Of a DNA stretch of 64,000 nucleotides, positions 17,473 through 28,800 are shown one piece after another. Positions within the stretch are counted from its first letter, which is position 1. Each line of letters begins with the position of its first letter. The stretch spans positions 25,826 through 89,825 of the forward strand of contig SUZI01000006.1 of the NCBI GenBank assembly GCA_015060005.1, read 5' to 3'. Position numbers and translations under genes: made by a program. The notes under the pieces were generated by a model that was not told the DNA's origin, did no database searches, and saw nothing but the letters and a program-made list of their open reading frames with translations. The stretch is from Rikenellaceae bacterium (lineage in GTDB: Bacteria; Bacteroidota; Bacteroidia; Bacteroidales; Rikenellaceae).

Positions 17473-18657
17473 ATGGCAAAAGAAAAATTTGACCGTTCGA
17501 AAGCCCATGTGAACATTGGTACTATCGGACACGTTGACCACGGTAAGACTACTCTTACTGCTGCGATTACTACAGTACTTGCTAAGGCAGGTTTGTCTGA
17601 GCTCCGCTCATTCGATTCTATCGACAACGCACCTGAGGAGAAGGAGCGTGGTATTACCATCAACACTGCTCACGTAGAGTATCAGACTGCTACACGTCAC
17701 TATGCTCACGTGGACTGCCCTGGACACGCCGACTACGTTAAGAACATGGTTACCGGTGCTGCTCAGATGGACGGTGCTATCTTGGTTGTTGCTGCTACTG
17801 ATGGTCCTATGCCTCAGACTAACGAGCACGTGCTTTTGGCTAAGCAGGTAAACGTACCTAAGATCGTTGTTTTCTTGAACAAGTGTGATATGGTTGACGA
17901 TCCTGAGATGCTCGACCTCGTTGAGATGGAGGTTCGTGACCTTTTGGCTAAGTATGACTTCGATGAGGATTGCCCAATCATCCGTGGTTCTGCACTTGGT
18001 GGTTTGAACGGCGAGCCAACTTGGGAGGCTAAGATTATGGAGCTCATGAACAACGTTGATGAGTATATTCCAATTCCTCCACGTGAGAACGAGAAGCCTT
18101 TCTTGATGCCTGTTGAGGACGTATTCTCTATCACAGGTCGTGGTACAGTATTGACTGGCCGTATCGAGACTGGTGTTATCCACGTAGGTGATCCTGTTGA
18201 GATTATCGGTTTGGGTGATAAGACTCTTACTTCAACTTGTACAGGTGTTGAGATGTTCCGTAAGCTCCTCGATGAGGGTGAGGCTGGTGATAACGTAGGT
18301 CTTTTGATGCGTGGTATCGATAAGAAGGAGGTTAAGCGTGGTATGGTAGTTGCTAAGCCAGGCTCAATCCAGCCACACACTAAGTTCACTGCAGAGGTTT
18401 ATATCTTGAAGAAGGAAGAGGGTGGTCGTCACACTCCATTCCACAACAAGTATCGTCCTCAGTTCTACTTGCGTACTATGGACGTAACTGGTGAGATCTC
18501 ACTCCCAGAGGGCGTTGATATGGTTATGCCAGGTGACCACGTAACTATCACTGTAGAGTTGATCTACCCTGTAGCTTTGAACCAGGGTCTCCGCTTTGCA
18601 ATCCGTGAGGGTGGTCGTACAGTAGGTGCTGGTCAGGTTCTCGATATCCTCGAGTAA
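17473..18657 (+). CDS. tuf: Translation elongation factor Tu
   Basis: This 394-residue GTPase delivers aminoacyl-tRNA to the ribosome. All G-motifs are visible: [11 protein letters not shown] (about residue 19), [12 protein letters not shown] (about 80) and NKCDMVDD (about 135). Domain II and III segments ([29 protein letters not shown]) are intact and the length is exactly that of the family. The gene is embedded between tRNA genes, the usual Bacteroidetes arrangement, and precedes tRNA-Trp and secE. Codon bias is extreme, as expected for the most abundant protein. Confidence 0.99.
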   Translation: MAKEKFDRSKAHVNIGTIGHVDHGKTTLTAAITTVLAKAGLSELRSFDSIDNAPEEKERGITINTAHVEYQTATRHYAHVDCPGHADYVKNMVTGAAQMDGAILVVAATDGPMPQTNEHVLLAKQVNVPKIVVFLNKCDMVDDPEMLDLVEMEVRDLLAKYDFDEDCPIIRGSALGGLNGEPTWEAKIMELMNNVDEYIPIPPRENEKPFLMPVEDVFSITGRGTVLTGRIETGVIHVGDPVEIIGLGDKTLTSTCTGVEMFRKLLDEGEAGDNVGLLMRGIDKKEVKRGMVVAKPGSIQPHTKFTAEVYILKKEEGGRHTPFHNKYRPQFYLRTMDVTGEISLPEGVDMVMPGDHVTITVELIYPVALNQGLRFAIREGGRTVGAGQVLDILE

Positions 18658-18675
18658 TACTGATGAAATATTCAG

Positions 18676-18699
18676 AGAGGTAGTCCTCGGGCTACCTCT
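18676..18699 (+). other. Hairpin in the tuf/tRNA-Trp spacer
   Basis: AGAGGTAG pairs perfectly with CTACCTCT around an 8-nt loop, 5 nt before tRNA-Trp. There is no T run, so it is more likely a processing or stability element than a full terminator. Confidence 0.6.
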
Positions 18700-18703
18700 T
18701 CAT

Positions 18704-18774
18704 AGGAGCATAGTTCAAGGGTAGAATAGCGGTCTCCAAAACCGTTGATGGGAGTTCGAATCTCTCTGCTCCTG
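18704..18774 (+). tRNA. tRNA-Trp (anticodon CCA)
   Basis: Acceptor AGGAGCA pairs with TGCTCCT, the anticodon loop is CTCCAAA, the T-loop TTCGAAT, and the discriminator is G as required for bacterial TrpRS. No encoded 3' CCA. Confidence 0.97.
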
Positions 18775-18795
18775 CTAAATTATAAAATTCGAGTT

Positions 18796-18978
18796 ATGTT
18801 CAATTACATAAAAGAGTCGTATAACGAGCTCGTAAATAAGGTATCGTGGCCATCATTCCCACAGTTGCAGAGTTCAACTGTTGTAGTGATGGTTGCTTCT
18901 GTAATCTTTGCCCTGGTAGTATGGGCAATGGATTTCTCTTTCAGCAATCTGATGGAGGTTATTTATAACGTAGGTTAA
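18796..18978 (+). CDS. secE: Preprotein translocase subunit SecE
   Basis: This 60-residue single-pass membrane protein clamps SecY in the translocon. The amphipathic N-terminal helix (IKESYNELVNKVSWPS) with the conserved VxWP motif is followed by one transmembrane helix (about residues 30-52). The frame stays open upstream to 18745, into the tRNA-Trp gene, but the ATG at 18796, 21 nt after the tRNA, gives the family-length protein. The position between tRNA-Trp and nusG is conserved across bacteria. Confidence 0.96.
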   Translation: MFNYIKESYNELVNKVSWPSFPQLQSSTVVVMVASVIFALVVWAMDFSFSNLMEVIYNVG

Positions 18979-19008
18979 TGAGTCGTTAATTGTTGTTTAT
19001 ATAAGACG

Positions 19009-19569
19009 ATGAACGAAATTAAGAAAGAGTGGTATGTTGTTCGTGCGATAGGTGGTAAGGAGCACAAGGTCAAAGAGTACCTTGAGGCTGAGATTCGTCA
19101 TAACCATCTCGAGGACTACATATCGCAGGTTCTCATTCCTACTGAAAAAGTTTATACCATCCGTAATGGTAAAAAGATATCAAAGGAGAAGGTCTCTTAC
19201 CCGGGTTATGTCTTGGTGGAGGCTGCCTTTGTAGGACAAATTCCAATTATCATTCGCAACACTCCTAATGTATTGGGTTTCTTGGGTGATACCAAGGAGG
19301 ACAGTCGCAAGATGAATGCTACTCCACTTCGTCCACAAGAGGTGAGTCGTATCTTGGGTCGTGTCGATGAACTTAATGCACAGGAGGGTGAGATTGAGGT
19401 TCCTTTCGTTGTTGGCGAGATCGTCAAGGTTACAGACGGTCCTTTCTCAAGCTTCCAAGGTACTATTGAGACTGTCGATGACGAGCGTAAGAAACTTATA
19501 GTCTCGGTGAAGATTTTTGGTCGCAAGACTCCAATGGAGTTGAGCTTTACACAAGTAGAAAAAGAATAA
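19009..19569 (+). CDS. nusG: Transcription termination/antitermination factor NusG
   Basis: This 186-residue protein binds RNA polymerase and couples it to the ribosome or Rho. The NGN domain (WYVVRAIGGKEHKVKEYLEAEI; YPGYVLVEA) occupies residues 1-115. A C-terminal KOW domain (VGEIVKVTDGPFSSFQGTIE) covers about 130-186. Length and order before rplK are standard. Confidence 0.98.
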   Translation: MNEIKKEWYVVRAIGGKEHKVKEYLEAEIRHNHLEDYISQVLIPTEKVYTIRNGKKISKEKVSYPGYVLVEAAFVGQIPIIIRNTPNVLGFLGDTKEDSRKMNATPLRPQEVSRILGRVDELNAQEGEIEVPFVVGEIVKVTDGPFSSFQGTIETVDDERKKLIVSVKIFGRKTPMELSFTQVEKE

Positions 19570-19585
19570 TTAACCAAGGAAAATT

Positions 19586-20026
19586 ATGGCAAAAGAGGTT
19601 GCTGCATTTATTAAGTTGCAGATCAAAGGTGGTGCTGCCAATCCTTCGCCCCCAGTAGGTCCAGCATTGGGTTCTAAGGGAGTCAACATTATGGACTTCT
19701 GTAAGCAGTTCAATGCTCGCACCCAGGATAAGGCGGGTAAGGTACTTCCAGTCATCATTACTGTTTATAGCGATAAGTCGTTTGACTTTGTTGTAAAACA
19801 GCCACCAGTAGCCATTCAGCTTAAGGAGGCAGCCAAGGTTAAGTCAGGTTCAGCTCAGCCTAACCGTTCAAAGGTAGGTGAGGTAACTTGGGATCAGGTT
19901 AAGGCTATTGCCGAGGACAAGATGCCAGATATGAACTGCTTTACTATTGAGTCTGCTATGCGTATGATTGCTGGTACTGCACGCAGTATGGGTATCAACG
20001 TAGTAGGTGAATTTCCTGAAATGTAA
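19586..20026 (+). CDS. rplK: 50S ribosomal protein L11
   Basis: This 146-residue L11 has the N-terminal domain [23 protein letters not shown] and the C-terminal rRNA-binding domain ([14 protein letters not shown]). It forms the GTPase-associated centre with the L10/L12 stalk encoded downstream. It is 16 nt after nusG and 13 nt before rplA, in one operon. Confidence 0.98.
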   Translation: MAKEVAAFIKLQIKGGAANPSPPVGPALGSKGVNIMDFCKQFNARTQDKAGKVLPVIITVYSDKSFDFVVKQPPVAIQLKEAAKVKSGSAQPNRSKVGEVTWDQVKAIAEDKMPDMNCFTIESAMRMIAGTARSMGINVVGEFPEM

Positions 20027-20039
20027 TTAGATTATCAGA

Positions 20040-20738
20040 ATGAGTAAGTTGACAAAAAATCAAAAGGCAGCCATTGCTAAGGTAGAGCCTAACAAGGCAT
20101 ACAAGTTGGCTGAGGCAGCATCTCTTCTGAAGGAAATTACCTTTACGAAATTTGATGCTTCAGTTGATATTGACGTGCGTTTGGGCGTTGACCCTCGTAA
20201 GGCTAACCAGATGGTTAGAGGTGCTGTAACACTCCCACACGGAACAGGTAAGACCGTTCGCGTGTTGGTTTTGTGTACACCAGAGAAGGAGGCAGAGGCT
20301 CAGGCTGCAGGTGCTGATTATGTAGGTTTGGATGAGTATGTTGATAAGATCAAGGGCGGTTGGACCGACGTTGATGTAATCATCTGTACACCAAACGTTA
20401 TGGGTAAGGTTGGTGCGTTGGGTCGTATTTTGGGTCCACGTGGTTTGATGCCTAACCCTAAGACAGGTACTGTAACTATGGATGTTGCTAAGGCTATCAA
20501 CGAGGTTAAGGCCGGTAAGATCGACTTTAAGGTTGACAAGTATGGTATCATCCACACTTCAGTAGGTAAGGTCTCTTTCACTCCAGAGCAGATTATCGAC
20601 AATGCTAAGGAGGTGATTAACACTATCATTAAGCTCAAGCCATCAGCAGCGAAGGGTACATACGTTTTGAGTATCTACCTCTCGACTACTATGAGCCCAG
20701 GTTTGCAGATAGATCCAAAATCAGTAGATGTTAAGTAA
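20040..20738 (+). CDS. rplA: 50S ribosomal protein L1
   Basis: This 232-residue L1 forms the mobile L1 stalk that moves deacylated tRNA out of the E site. The family signature [20 protein letters not shown] is near residue 120, and [17 protein letters not shown] is near the C-terminus. In other bacteria L1 represses its own operon by binding mRNA; no obvious mimic of its rRNA site can be recognised in the 13-16 nt gaps here. Confidence 0.98.
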   Translation: MSKLTKNQKAAIAKVEPNKAYKLAEAASLLKEITFTKFDASVDIDVRLGVDPRKANQMVRGAVTLPHGTGKTVRVLVLCTPEKEAEAQAAGADYVGLDEYVDKIKGGWTDVDVIICTPNVMGKVGALGRILGPRGLMPNPKTGTVTMDVAKAINEVKAGKIDFKVDKYGIIHTSVGKVSFTPEQIIDNAKEVINTIIKLKPSAAKGTYVLSIYLSTTMSPGLQIDPKSVDVK

Positions 20739-20760
20739 TAAAGAAGGAGGATTTTAAGTT

Positions 20761-21285
20761 ATGACAAGAGAAGAAAAATTGGCCGTTATCAACGGTCTTG
20801 CAGAGCAGCTCAATGCATACCCTCACTTCTACATTACCAACATTGAGGCTTTGAATGCCGAGCAGACTGCTTCATTGCGTCGCAAGTGCTTCGAGAATGG
20901 TGTTAAGCTCGTAGTAGTTAAGAACACCTTGCTCACAAAGGCATTGGAGAAGGTAGAGAAGGCTGATGCTGATTTGGTAAGCGTATTGGAGGGTTCAACA
21001 TCTGTGATGTTCACCGAGACAGGTAAGGCTCCAGCAGTTCTTATCAAGGAGTTCCGTAAGTCTTGCGATAAGCCAGTCTTGAAGGCTGCTTACGTTGAGG
21101 GTTGCGTGTACGTAGGTGATAACCAGCTTGACGCTCTGTGTAACATTAAGAGCCGTGAGGAGCTTATCGGTGATATCGTATCACTCTTGCAGTCTCCAGC
21201 GAAGAATGTTATTTCTGCATTGCAGGGTAGTGCAGGTCAGAAGATTGCCGGCTTAGTGAAGGCACTCGAGGAAAGAAACAACTAA
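20761..21285 (+). CDS. rplJ: 50S ribosomal protein L10
   Basis: This 174-residue L10 anchors L7/L12 dimers on the ribosomal stalk. The N-terminal rRNA-binding domain (YPHFYITNIEALNAEQTASLRRKC; VKNTLLTKAL) is followed by a C-terminal helix that binds L12 dimers. The gap to rplA is only 22 nt, so the long L10 leader used for autoregulation in gamma-proteobacteria is absent. Confidence 0.97.
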   Translation: MTREEKLAVINGLAEQLNAYPHFYITNIEALNAEQTASLRRKCFENGVKLVVVKNTLLTKALEKVEKADADLVSVLEGSTSVMFTETGKAPAVLIKEFRKSCDKPVLKAAYVEGCVYVGDNQLDALCNIKSREELIGDIVSLLQSPAKNVISALQGSAGQKIAGLVKALEERNN

Positions 21286-21324
21286 TCAAACAACAAAACA
21301 AAAAACTTATAAAATTATACAACT

Positions 21325-21699
21325 ATGGCAGATATTAAAGTATTAGCTGAAGAATTGGTAAATTTGACAGTTAAGGAGGTAAACGAATTGGCTACTATCC
21401 TCAAGGAGGAGTATGGTATTGAGCCAGCTGCTGCAGCTGTTGCAGTTGCTGCTCCTGCTGCTGCAGGTGAGGCTGCTGTTGCCGAGAAGACTTCATTCGA
21501 CGTTATCTTGAAGAGCGCAGGTCAGGCTAAGCTCCAGGTTATTAAGGCAGTTAAGGAGTTGGCTGGTCTTTCATTGGGCGATGCTAAGGCATTGGTTGAT
21601 GGTGCTCCTAAGGCCGTTAAGGAGGGTATCTCTAAGGAGGAGGCTGAGTCTATCAAGTCAGCTCTCGAGGAGGCAGGTGCTGAGGTTGAGCTTAAGTAA
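21325..21699 (+). CDS. rplL: 50S ribosomal protein L7/L12
   Basis: This 124-residue stalk protein has an N-terminal dimerisation helix (residues 1-32), an Ala-rich hinge ([17 protein letters not shown]) and the C-terminal factor-binding domain ([37 protein letters not shown]). It lies 39 nt after rplJ and precedes a hairpin that may reduce read-through into rpoBC. Confidence 0.98.
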   Translation: MADIKVLAEELVNLTVKEVNELATILKEEYGIEPAAAAVAVAAPAAAGEAAVAEKTSFDVILKSAGQAKLQVIKAVKELAGLSLGDAKALVDGAPKAVKEGISKEEAESIKSALEEAGAEVELK

Positions 21700-21727
21700 T
21701 TTTACTTATACTTTTCAGACACAATCG

Positions 21728-21765
21728 GGTATAGTGGCTTACGTCGGGTAAGCCCTATACCTTTT
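21728..21765 (+). terminator. Attenuator-like hairpin between rplL and rpoB
   Basis: GGTATAG..GCTTAC pairs with GTAAGC.CTATACC, followed by only four T. A strong stem with a short T run in the middle of the rplKAJL-rpoBC operon suggests partial termination, lowering RNA polymerase subunit output relative to L12. Confidence 0.7.
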
Positions 21766-21939
21766 CTGGTCTAAATATTGGAAGTGCCATTTGAGCTGTG
21801 TCCAATGTTTGACATATTTCGATGCTCTCATTGTGTATGTACCTTACACTGAGGGCATTAGCGGGATAAAAATGTCCGCAATTTATGGGGAGTGCACGCC
21901 CCGTGAGTACTCACACATTTTCAACAAAATTGATTTAAG
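21766..21939 (+). promoter_or_regulatory. rpoB leader region, no gene seen
   Basis: This 174-nt stretch contains small hairpins (GCGG..CCGC at about 21860 and GGGG..CCCC at about 21887) and ends at the rpoB ATG. No box with a good TAnnTTTG match is visible. It may be a transcribed leader for rpoBC. Confidence 0.4.
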
Positions 21940-24900
21940 ATGTCCACATCAAAACAACAACAAAGAATTAGCTTCTCTACGATCAAGAACAGGGTTCCAT
22001 ATCCTGACTTGCTGGAGGTACAGCTTAAATCATTCCGCGATTTTTTCCAGATGGACACTACGGCAGAGAACCGTAAGAAGGAGGGTCTCTACAAGGTGTT
22101 CCAGGAGAATTTCCCTATCACAGACACCAGAAACAACTTCGTTCTGGAATTTATTGATTACTATATCGACCCACCCCGCTACTCTATCGAGGAGTGTTTG
22201 GAGCGTGGTCTGACTTACAGTGTGCCTTTGAAGGCAAAGCTGAAGCTTTACTGTACGGACGATGAGCACGAGGATTTCGGCGTTGTAGTGCAGGATGTTT
22301 ACTTCGGTACCATCCCATATATGACCGACCGTGGTACGTTCGTATTCAACGGTGCTGAGCGTGTCGTTGTATCGCAGTTGCACCGTTCACCAGGTGTATT
22401 CTTCGGTCAGAGTATGCACACCAACGGTACAAAGCTCTATTCGGCACGTATCATCCCATTTAAGGGTTCGTGGATTGAGTTTGCTACCGACATTAACAAT
22501 GTGATGTATGCTTACATCGACCGTAAGAAGAAGCTTCCCGTAACGACTCTTTTGCGTGCTATTGGTTTTGAGACCGATAAGCAGATACTTGAGATATTTG
22601 ACCTTGCCGATGAGGTTAAGGTTACCAAGACCAATTTGAAGAAGGCTGTAGGCCGTAAGCTCGCAGCACGTATTCTCTCAAGTTGGGTAGAGGACTTTGT
22701 AGATGAGGATACCGGTGAGGTAGTTACCATCGAGCGTAATACGGTTATCGTTGACCGTGAGGTTGAGCTCAGCGAGGAGCATATCGATGCTATTCTGGAG
22801 AGTGGAGCCAAGACAATCTTGCTCCATAAGGAGAATGCGTCGGGTGTTGACTTCTCTATCATCTACAACACCTTGCAGAAGGATACTTGTAACTCCGAAA
22901 AGGAGGCTGTGGTATATATCTACAGACAGCTTCGTGCGTCGGAGCCACCCGATGAGGCGACAGCTCGCGATGTCATCGACAAGCTCTTCTTCTCGGACAA
23001 GCGTTATGACTTGGGTAACGTAGGACGTTATCGTATCAACACCAAGCTCAACCTTTCTGTTGATCCAAGCGTTCGTGTCCTGACTCGTGAGGATATCATT
23101 GAGATTATCAAATATCTGATTCAGCTCATTAACTCTAAGGCGGAGGTTGATGATATCGACCACCTCTCGAACCGTCGTGTTCGTACCGTTGGCGAGCAGT
23201 TGGCTAATCAGTTCTCGATAGGTTTTGTTCGTATGGCCCGCACTATCCGTGAGCGTATGAATGTGCGTGATAATGAGGTCTTTACTCCTATTGACCTTAT
23301 CAACGCTAAGACTCTGTCGAGTGTCGTTGGTTCGTTCTTCGGTACCAGCCAGCTTTCACAGTTTATGGACCAGATTAACCCATTGGCAGAGATTACGCAT
23401 AAGCGTCGTCTGTCGGCTCTGGGTCCTGGTGGTCTGTCGCGTGATCGAGCAGGTTTCGAGGTTCGAGACGTTCACTATACTCACTATGGTCGTTTGTGTC
23501 CGATTGAGTCTCCTGAGGGACCTAACATCGGTTTGATTTCGTCGTTGTGTGTATATGCGAAGATTTCAGATATGGGATTCATCGAGACTCCATACCGTAC
23601 AGTTAAGGATGGTAAGGTTGACTTGGATAACTCTCACATCAAATATTACTCTGCCGAGGCTGAGGATGGTCATATCGTAGCACAGTCTAACGAGCCATTG
23701 GACTCTGAGGGTAACTTCCTCAATCCAGACCGTATCAAGGCTCGTGAGGGTGCTGACTTCCCTGTTGTTACCGACCAGGAGGTTACCCTTATGGACGTTG
23801 CTCCTAACCAGATTGCCTCTATCGCAGCAAGCTTGATTCCATTCCTCGAGCACGACGATGCTAACCGTGCGTTGATGGGATCTAACATGATGCGTCAGGC
23901 AGTACCATTGGTTAATAGCGAGGCTCCTATCGTCGGTACAGGTATCGAGAAGGAGATGATTACCGATAGCCGTATTCAGATTGTTGCTGAGGGCGACGGT
24001 GAGGTAGTATTCGTTGATGCTACAAAGATTCAGATTCGCTATGAGCGTACGAAGGAGGAGATTATCTGCTCATTCGCACCAGAGATTACAACATACGAGT
24101 TGCCACGTTATCGTCGTACCAACCAGGAGACTACCGTTACGTTGAAGCCTATCGTTCTTACGGGCGACCACGTAACTAAGGGTCAGGTCTTGACTGAGGG
24201 TTACTCTACTCAGGCAGGCGAGTTGGCTTTGGGACGTAACCTCAAGGTTGCATTTATGCCTTGGAAGGGTTACAACTTCGAGGATGCTATCGTTATCTCG
24301 GAGCGTATCCAGCGTGAGGATATCTTCACTTCTGTACACGTTACTGAGTATATCGCTGAGGTACGTGATACTAAGCGTGGTGTCGAGGAGCTCACATCTG
24401 ATATTCCAAACGTGAGCGAGGATGCTACAAAGGATTTGGATGCAAACGGTATCATCCGTATCGGTGCTAACGTTCATCCAGGCGATATCCTTATCGGTAA
24501 GATTACCCCTAAGGGTGAGAGCGACCCATCTCCAGAGGAGAAGCTCCTGCGTGCTATCTTCGGTGATAAGGCAGGCGATGTTAAGGATGCCTCTACGAAG
24601 GCTCAGCCATCGCTGCACGGTGTTGTTATCGACACTAAGCTTTACAGCCACGCACAGAAGGATGGTAAGAAGGGTAAGGCTGCTGAGCGTGCTCAGTTGG
24701 AGCAGATTGACCAGCGTTTTGCTGCCGAGATTGCCGAGCTCACCAAGATTTTGGTTGGTAAGTTGTGGCAGTTGGTTGAGGGTAAGGTCGTTGCCAATGT
24801 GAGCGATTACTTTGGCGTAGAGCTTTATGCTCCAGGCACCAAGTTTACTCAGAAGATGTTGGAGGAGATTTCATCTCGTACAACCGATGAGAAGACAGGT

Positions 24901-25803
24901 GTTGTGTCGGGTTACCTCAATTTGGGTAGTGCAGGCTGGACAGGCGATGCTCACCTCGATGAGTTGATTGCAACTACTATTAATAACTATACTATCGAGT
25001 GGAAGAAGGTCGATGCACGTATCAAGCGTGAGAAGTTCAACCTCTCGAATGGTGATGAGATTCCTACATCGGGCGTTATCCAGATGGCTAAGGTTTACAT
25101 CGCTAAGAAGCGTAAGTTGAAGGTGGGTGATAAGATGGCAGGTCGCCACGGTAACAAGGGTATCGTAGCGAAGGTCGTTCGCGATGAGGATATGCCATTC
25201 CTGGAGGATGGAACAATCGTGGATATCTGTTTGAACCCATTGGGTGTGCCTTCTCGAATGAACCTCGGTCAGATTTACGAGACTGTATTGGGATGGGCAG
25301 GTAAGGAGCTGGGCTTGAAGTTCGCTACTCCTATCTTCGATGGTGCTTCACTTGAGCAGATTAACGAGTACACTGCCAAGGCGGGTGTTCCTCGTAGCGG
25401 TCGTACCTATCTTTACGATGGTGGTACAGGTGAGAAGTTCGACCAGCCAGCAACTGTCGGTGTCATCTATATGTTGAAGCTCGGTCATATGATCGACGAT
25501 AAGATGCACGCACGTTCTATCGGTCCATACTCACTCATCACACAGCAGCCATTGGGTGGTAAGGCTCAGTTTGGTGGTCAGCGTTTTGGTGAGATGGAGG
25601 TTTGGGCTCTGGAGGGCTTCGGAGCAGCTAATATCCTTCAGGAGATTCTTACCATTAAGTCTGACGACGTTATGGGTCGTGCCAAGGCTTACGAGGCAAT
25701 CGTTAAGGGTGATAACCTCCCACGTCCAGGTGTGCCTGAGGCAATGAATGTGCTCTTGCACGAGTTGCGTGGTCTGGCACTCTCTGTAAAACTTGAGAAG
25801 TAA
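21940..25803 (+). CDS. rpoB: DNA-directed RNA polymerase subunit beta
   Basis: This 1287-residue core polymerase subunit is complete. The rifampicin-binding cluster near residue 468 reads [15 protein letters not shown] then [14 protein letters not shown], with the residues most often mutated in resistance (Q, D, H, S) in their wild-type form. [17 protein letters not shown] follows. The C-terminal active-site and clamp segments ([12 protein letters not shown] near residue 1065; [15 protein letters not shown] near 1210) are intact. It is the fifth protein gene after nusG in the conserved block, 36 nt before rpoC. Confidence 0.99.
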   Translation: MSTSKQQQRISFSTIKNRVPYPDLLEVQLKSFRDFFQMDTTAENRKKEGLYKVFQENFPITDTRNNFVLEFIDYYIDPPRYSIEECLERGLTYSVPLKAKLKLYCTDDEHEDFGVVVQDVYFGTIPYMTDRGTFVFNGAERVVVSQLHRSPGVFFGQSMHTNGTKLYSARIIPFKGSWIEFATDINNVMYAYIDRKKKLPVTTLLRAIGFETDKQILEIFDLADEVKVTKTNLKKAVGRKLAARILSSWVEDFVDEDTGEVVTIERNTVIVDREVELSEEHIDAILESGAKTILLHKENASGVDFSIIYNTLQKDTCNSEKEAVVYIYRQLRASEPPDEATARDVIDKLFFSDKRYDLGNVGRYRINTKLNLSVDPSVRVLTREDIIEIIKYLIQLINSKAEVDDIDHLSNRRVRTVGEQLANQFSIGFVRMARTIRERMNVRDNEVFTPIDLINAKTLSSVVGSFFGTSQLSQFMDQINPLAEITHKRRLSALGPGGLSRDRAGFEVRDVHYTHYGRLCPIESPEGPNIGLISSLCVYAKISDMGFIETPYRTVKDGKVDLDNSHIKYYSAEAEDGHIVAQSNEPLDSEGNFLNPDRIKAREGADFPVVTDQEVTLMDVAPNQIASIAASLIPFLEHDDANRALMGSNMMRQAVPLVNSEAPIVGTGIEKEMITDSRIQIVAEGDGEVVFVDATKIQIRYERTKEEIICSFAPEITTYELPRYRRTNQETTVTLKPIVLTGDHVTKGQVLTEGYSTQAGELALGRNLKVAFMPWKGYNFEDAIVISERIQREDIFTSVHVTEYIAEVRDTKRGVEELTSDIPNVSEDATKDLDANGIIRIGANVHPGDILIGKITPKGESDPSPEEKLLRAIFGDKAGDVKDASTKAQPSLHGVVIDTKLYSHAQKDGKKGKAAERAQLEQIDQRFAAEIAELTKILVGKLWQLVEGKVVANVSDYFGVELYAPGTKFTQKMLEEISSRTTDEKTGVVSGYLNLGSAGWTGDAHLDELIATTINNYTIEWKKVDARIKREKFNLSNGDEIPTSGVIQMAKVYIAKKRKLKVGDKMAGRHGNKGIVAKVVRDEDMPFLEDGTIVDICLNPLGVPSRMNLGQIYETVLGWAGKELGLKFATPIFDGASLEQINEYTAKAGVPRSGRTYLYDGGTGEKFDQPATVGVIYMLKLGHMIDDKMHARSIGPYSLITQQPLGGKAQFGGQRFGEMEVWALEGFGAANILQEILTIKSDDVMGRAKAYEAIVKGDNLPRPGVPEAMNVLLHELRGLALSVKLEK

Positions 25804-25839
25804 GAAAGTAGGTATAATTAAGTAAAGAGATTAAGCGTT

Positions 25840-28800
25840 ATGTCAGTTAAAGATAATAATAAGCAGCACGGTTATAGCCACATCTCGATTGGTCTTGCAT
25901 CTCCTGAGGAGATTTTGGCACAGTCAAGCGGTGAGGTTCTCAAACCGGAGACAATCAACTACCGTACCTACAAGCCTGAGCGTGACGGATTGTTCTGCGA
26001 GCGTATCTTCGGTCCTGTGAAGGATTACGAGTGCCACTGCGGTAAGTATAAGAGAATTCGTTATAAGGGTATCGTCTGCGACCGATGCGGTGTGGAGGTT
26101 ACCGAGAAGAAGGTACGTCGCGAGCGTATGGGACACATCTCGCTCGTTGTACCGGTAGTACATATATGGTATTTCCGCTCTTTGCCTTCGAAGATTGGTT
26201 ATCTTTTGGGTATACCAACCAAGAAGTTAGAGTCTATCATCTACTATGAGCGTTACGTCGTAATCAACCCAGGTGCTGCTGCAGAGCAGGGTATCGAGCG
26301 TTTGCAGACGTTGGCTGAGAAGGAGTATCTGGATGTGCTGGCAGCTCTGCCAAGTGGCAACCAGGCTTTGGATAACGATGACCCTAATAAGTTCATCGCC
26401 AAGATGGGTGGTGAGGCTATCTACGAGCTCTTGCAGCAGGTAGATTTGGATTCACTCTCATACTCTTTGCGTCATCGTGCATCGACAGAGACCTCACAGC
26501 AGCGTAAGACCGAGGCACTCAAGCAGTTGAATGTCATCGAGTCTTTCCGTGCTTCGGGTACAAAGAATCGCCCCGAGTGGATGGTGCTGAACGTGATACC
26601 TGTCATCCCACCAGAGCTTCGTCCTTTGGTTCCGCTCGATGGTGGTCGTTTTGCAACATCGGATTTGAACGATTTGTATCGTCGCGTTATCATACGTAAC
26701 AACCGTCTGAAGCGTCTTATCGAGATTAAGGCTCCGGAGGTTATCTTGCGTAATGAGAAGCGTATGTTGCAGGAGGCTGTTGACTCGCTGTTCGACAACT
26801 CGCGTAAGAGCAACGCCGTAAAGAACGAGAGCAACCGTCCTTTGAAGTCGCTCTCTGACTCGTTGAAGGGTAAGCAGGGTCGCTTCCGTCAGAACTTGCT
26901 CGGTAAGCGTGTTGACTACTCGGCACGTTCGGTTATCGTCGTAGGTCCTGAGCTCAATATGCACGAGATGGGTATTCCAAAGGATATGGCGGCTGAGCTT
27001 TATAAGCCATTCGTTATCCGTAAGCTCATCGAGCGTGGTATCGTTAAGACTGTTAAGTCGGCAAAGAAGATTATAGACCGTAAGGACCCTGTTATTTGGG
27101 GTATTCTGGAGAATGTTATCAAGGGTCATCCAGTGTTGATGAACCGTGCTCCGACCCTTCACCGATTGGGTATCCAGGCGTTCCAGCCAAAGCTTATCGA
27201 GGGTAAGGCAATGCAGTTGCATCCGCTGGCTTGTACAGCGTTCAACGCCGACTTCGATGGTGACCAGATGGCTGTGCACTTGCCATTGGGCAATGCCGCA
27301 ATTCTGGAGGCACAGCTTCTTATGCTCGGCTCGCACAACGTTTTGAACCCTGCTAATGGTGCTCCTATCACCGTACCTTCGCAGGATATGGTACTCGGTC
27401 TTTACTATATTACTAAGCCTCGTAAGGGTGCTAAGGGTGAGGGCTTGGTATTCTACGGTCCTGAGGAGGCTATCATCGCTTACAATGAGAAGCGTGCAGA
27501 CCTTCACGCCGAGGTTAAGTGTTTGTTGCGTGATGTTGACCAGGACGGCAATGCTTTTGAGGAGATTAAGCAGACCACTATCGGTCGTATCCTCTTCAAT
27601 CAGGTTGTACCTAAGGAGGTTGGCTATATCAACACTATCTTGACGAAGAAGTCGTTGCGTGATATCATCGCTGTTGTGTTTAAGAAGGCTGGTGCCGATA
27701 AGGTTGCTAAGTTCTTGGATGCAATTAAGAATATGGGTTACCGTATGGCATTCCAGGGTGGTCTGTCATTTAACCTCGATGCAGTGGTTATTCCTGACTC
27801 AAAGCAGGAGTTGGTGCAGGAGGGTTATGCAAAGGCAGATGCCATTATGGATGACTATAATATGGGTCTTATCACCAACAACGAGCGATATAACCAGATT
27901 ATCGACGTATGGACCAACATCAACAATAAGCTTACCAAGCAGGTAATCGACACGTTGGTTAAGGACCAGGATGGTTTCAACCCTGTATATATGATGCTTG
28001 ACTCTGGAGCCCGTGGATCAAAGGAGCAGATTCGTCAGCTCTCTGGTATGCGTGGTCTGATGGCTAAGCCACAGAAGTCAGGTGTTGAGGGTGGTCAGCA
28101 GGTTATCGAGAACCCTATCCTCTCGAACTTTAAGGAGGGTCTGTCAGTGTTGGAGTACTTTATCTCTACACACGGTGCACGTAAGGGTTTGGCGGATACC
28201 GCGTTGAAGACTGCCGATGCAGGTTACTTGACACGTCGTTTGGTTGACGTTGCACAGGATGTGATTATCAATGAGGACGATTGCGGCACATTGCGTGGTT
28301 TGACAGCTACTGCTATCAAGCGTAATGATGACGTTGTTCAGACTCTCTACGATAGAATTTTGGGACGTACAGCCCTCAATGATATCATCCACCCAATTTC
28401 GGGCGAGGTGATGTGTAAGGCAGGCGAGGAGATTACCGAGCAGATAGCTCAGGCTATCGAGGAGTCGCCTCTGGAGTCGGTAGAGATTCGTTCGGTACTC
28501 ACTTGTGAGGCTCGTCGCGGTGTTTGTGCTAAGTGTTATGGTCGTAACCTTGCTACTGCACGTATGGTGCAGAAGGGTGAGGTTGTGGGTGTCATCGCTG
28601 CACAGTCTATCGGTGAGCCAGGTACTCAGCTTACACTTCGTACCTTCCACGTCGGTGGTGTTGCGGGTGGTTCAACTGTTGAGACAAATGTTGTATCGAA
28701 GTATGAGGGTCGTCTGGAGATTGATGAGTTGCGTACCATCAAGGGTAAGAACTCAAATGGCGATGCTGCACAGATTGTGGTATCACGTCAGTCAGAGTTC

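Noticed and set aside
20739..20760. L10-type autoregulatory leader before rplJ
   Set aside because: Only 22 nt separate rplA and rplJ, too short for the known L10 leader fold.
21791..22213. 140-codon plus-strand frame overlapping the rpoB start
   Set aside because: It overlaps the conserved rpoB N-terminus in another frame and has no recognisable features.
26494..27507. Long open frame (337 codons) on the minus strand inside rpoC
   Set aside because: It is antisense to the conserved catalytic core of rpoC and has no recognisable domain or promoter; strong codon bias of rpoC keeps the opposite frame open.
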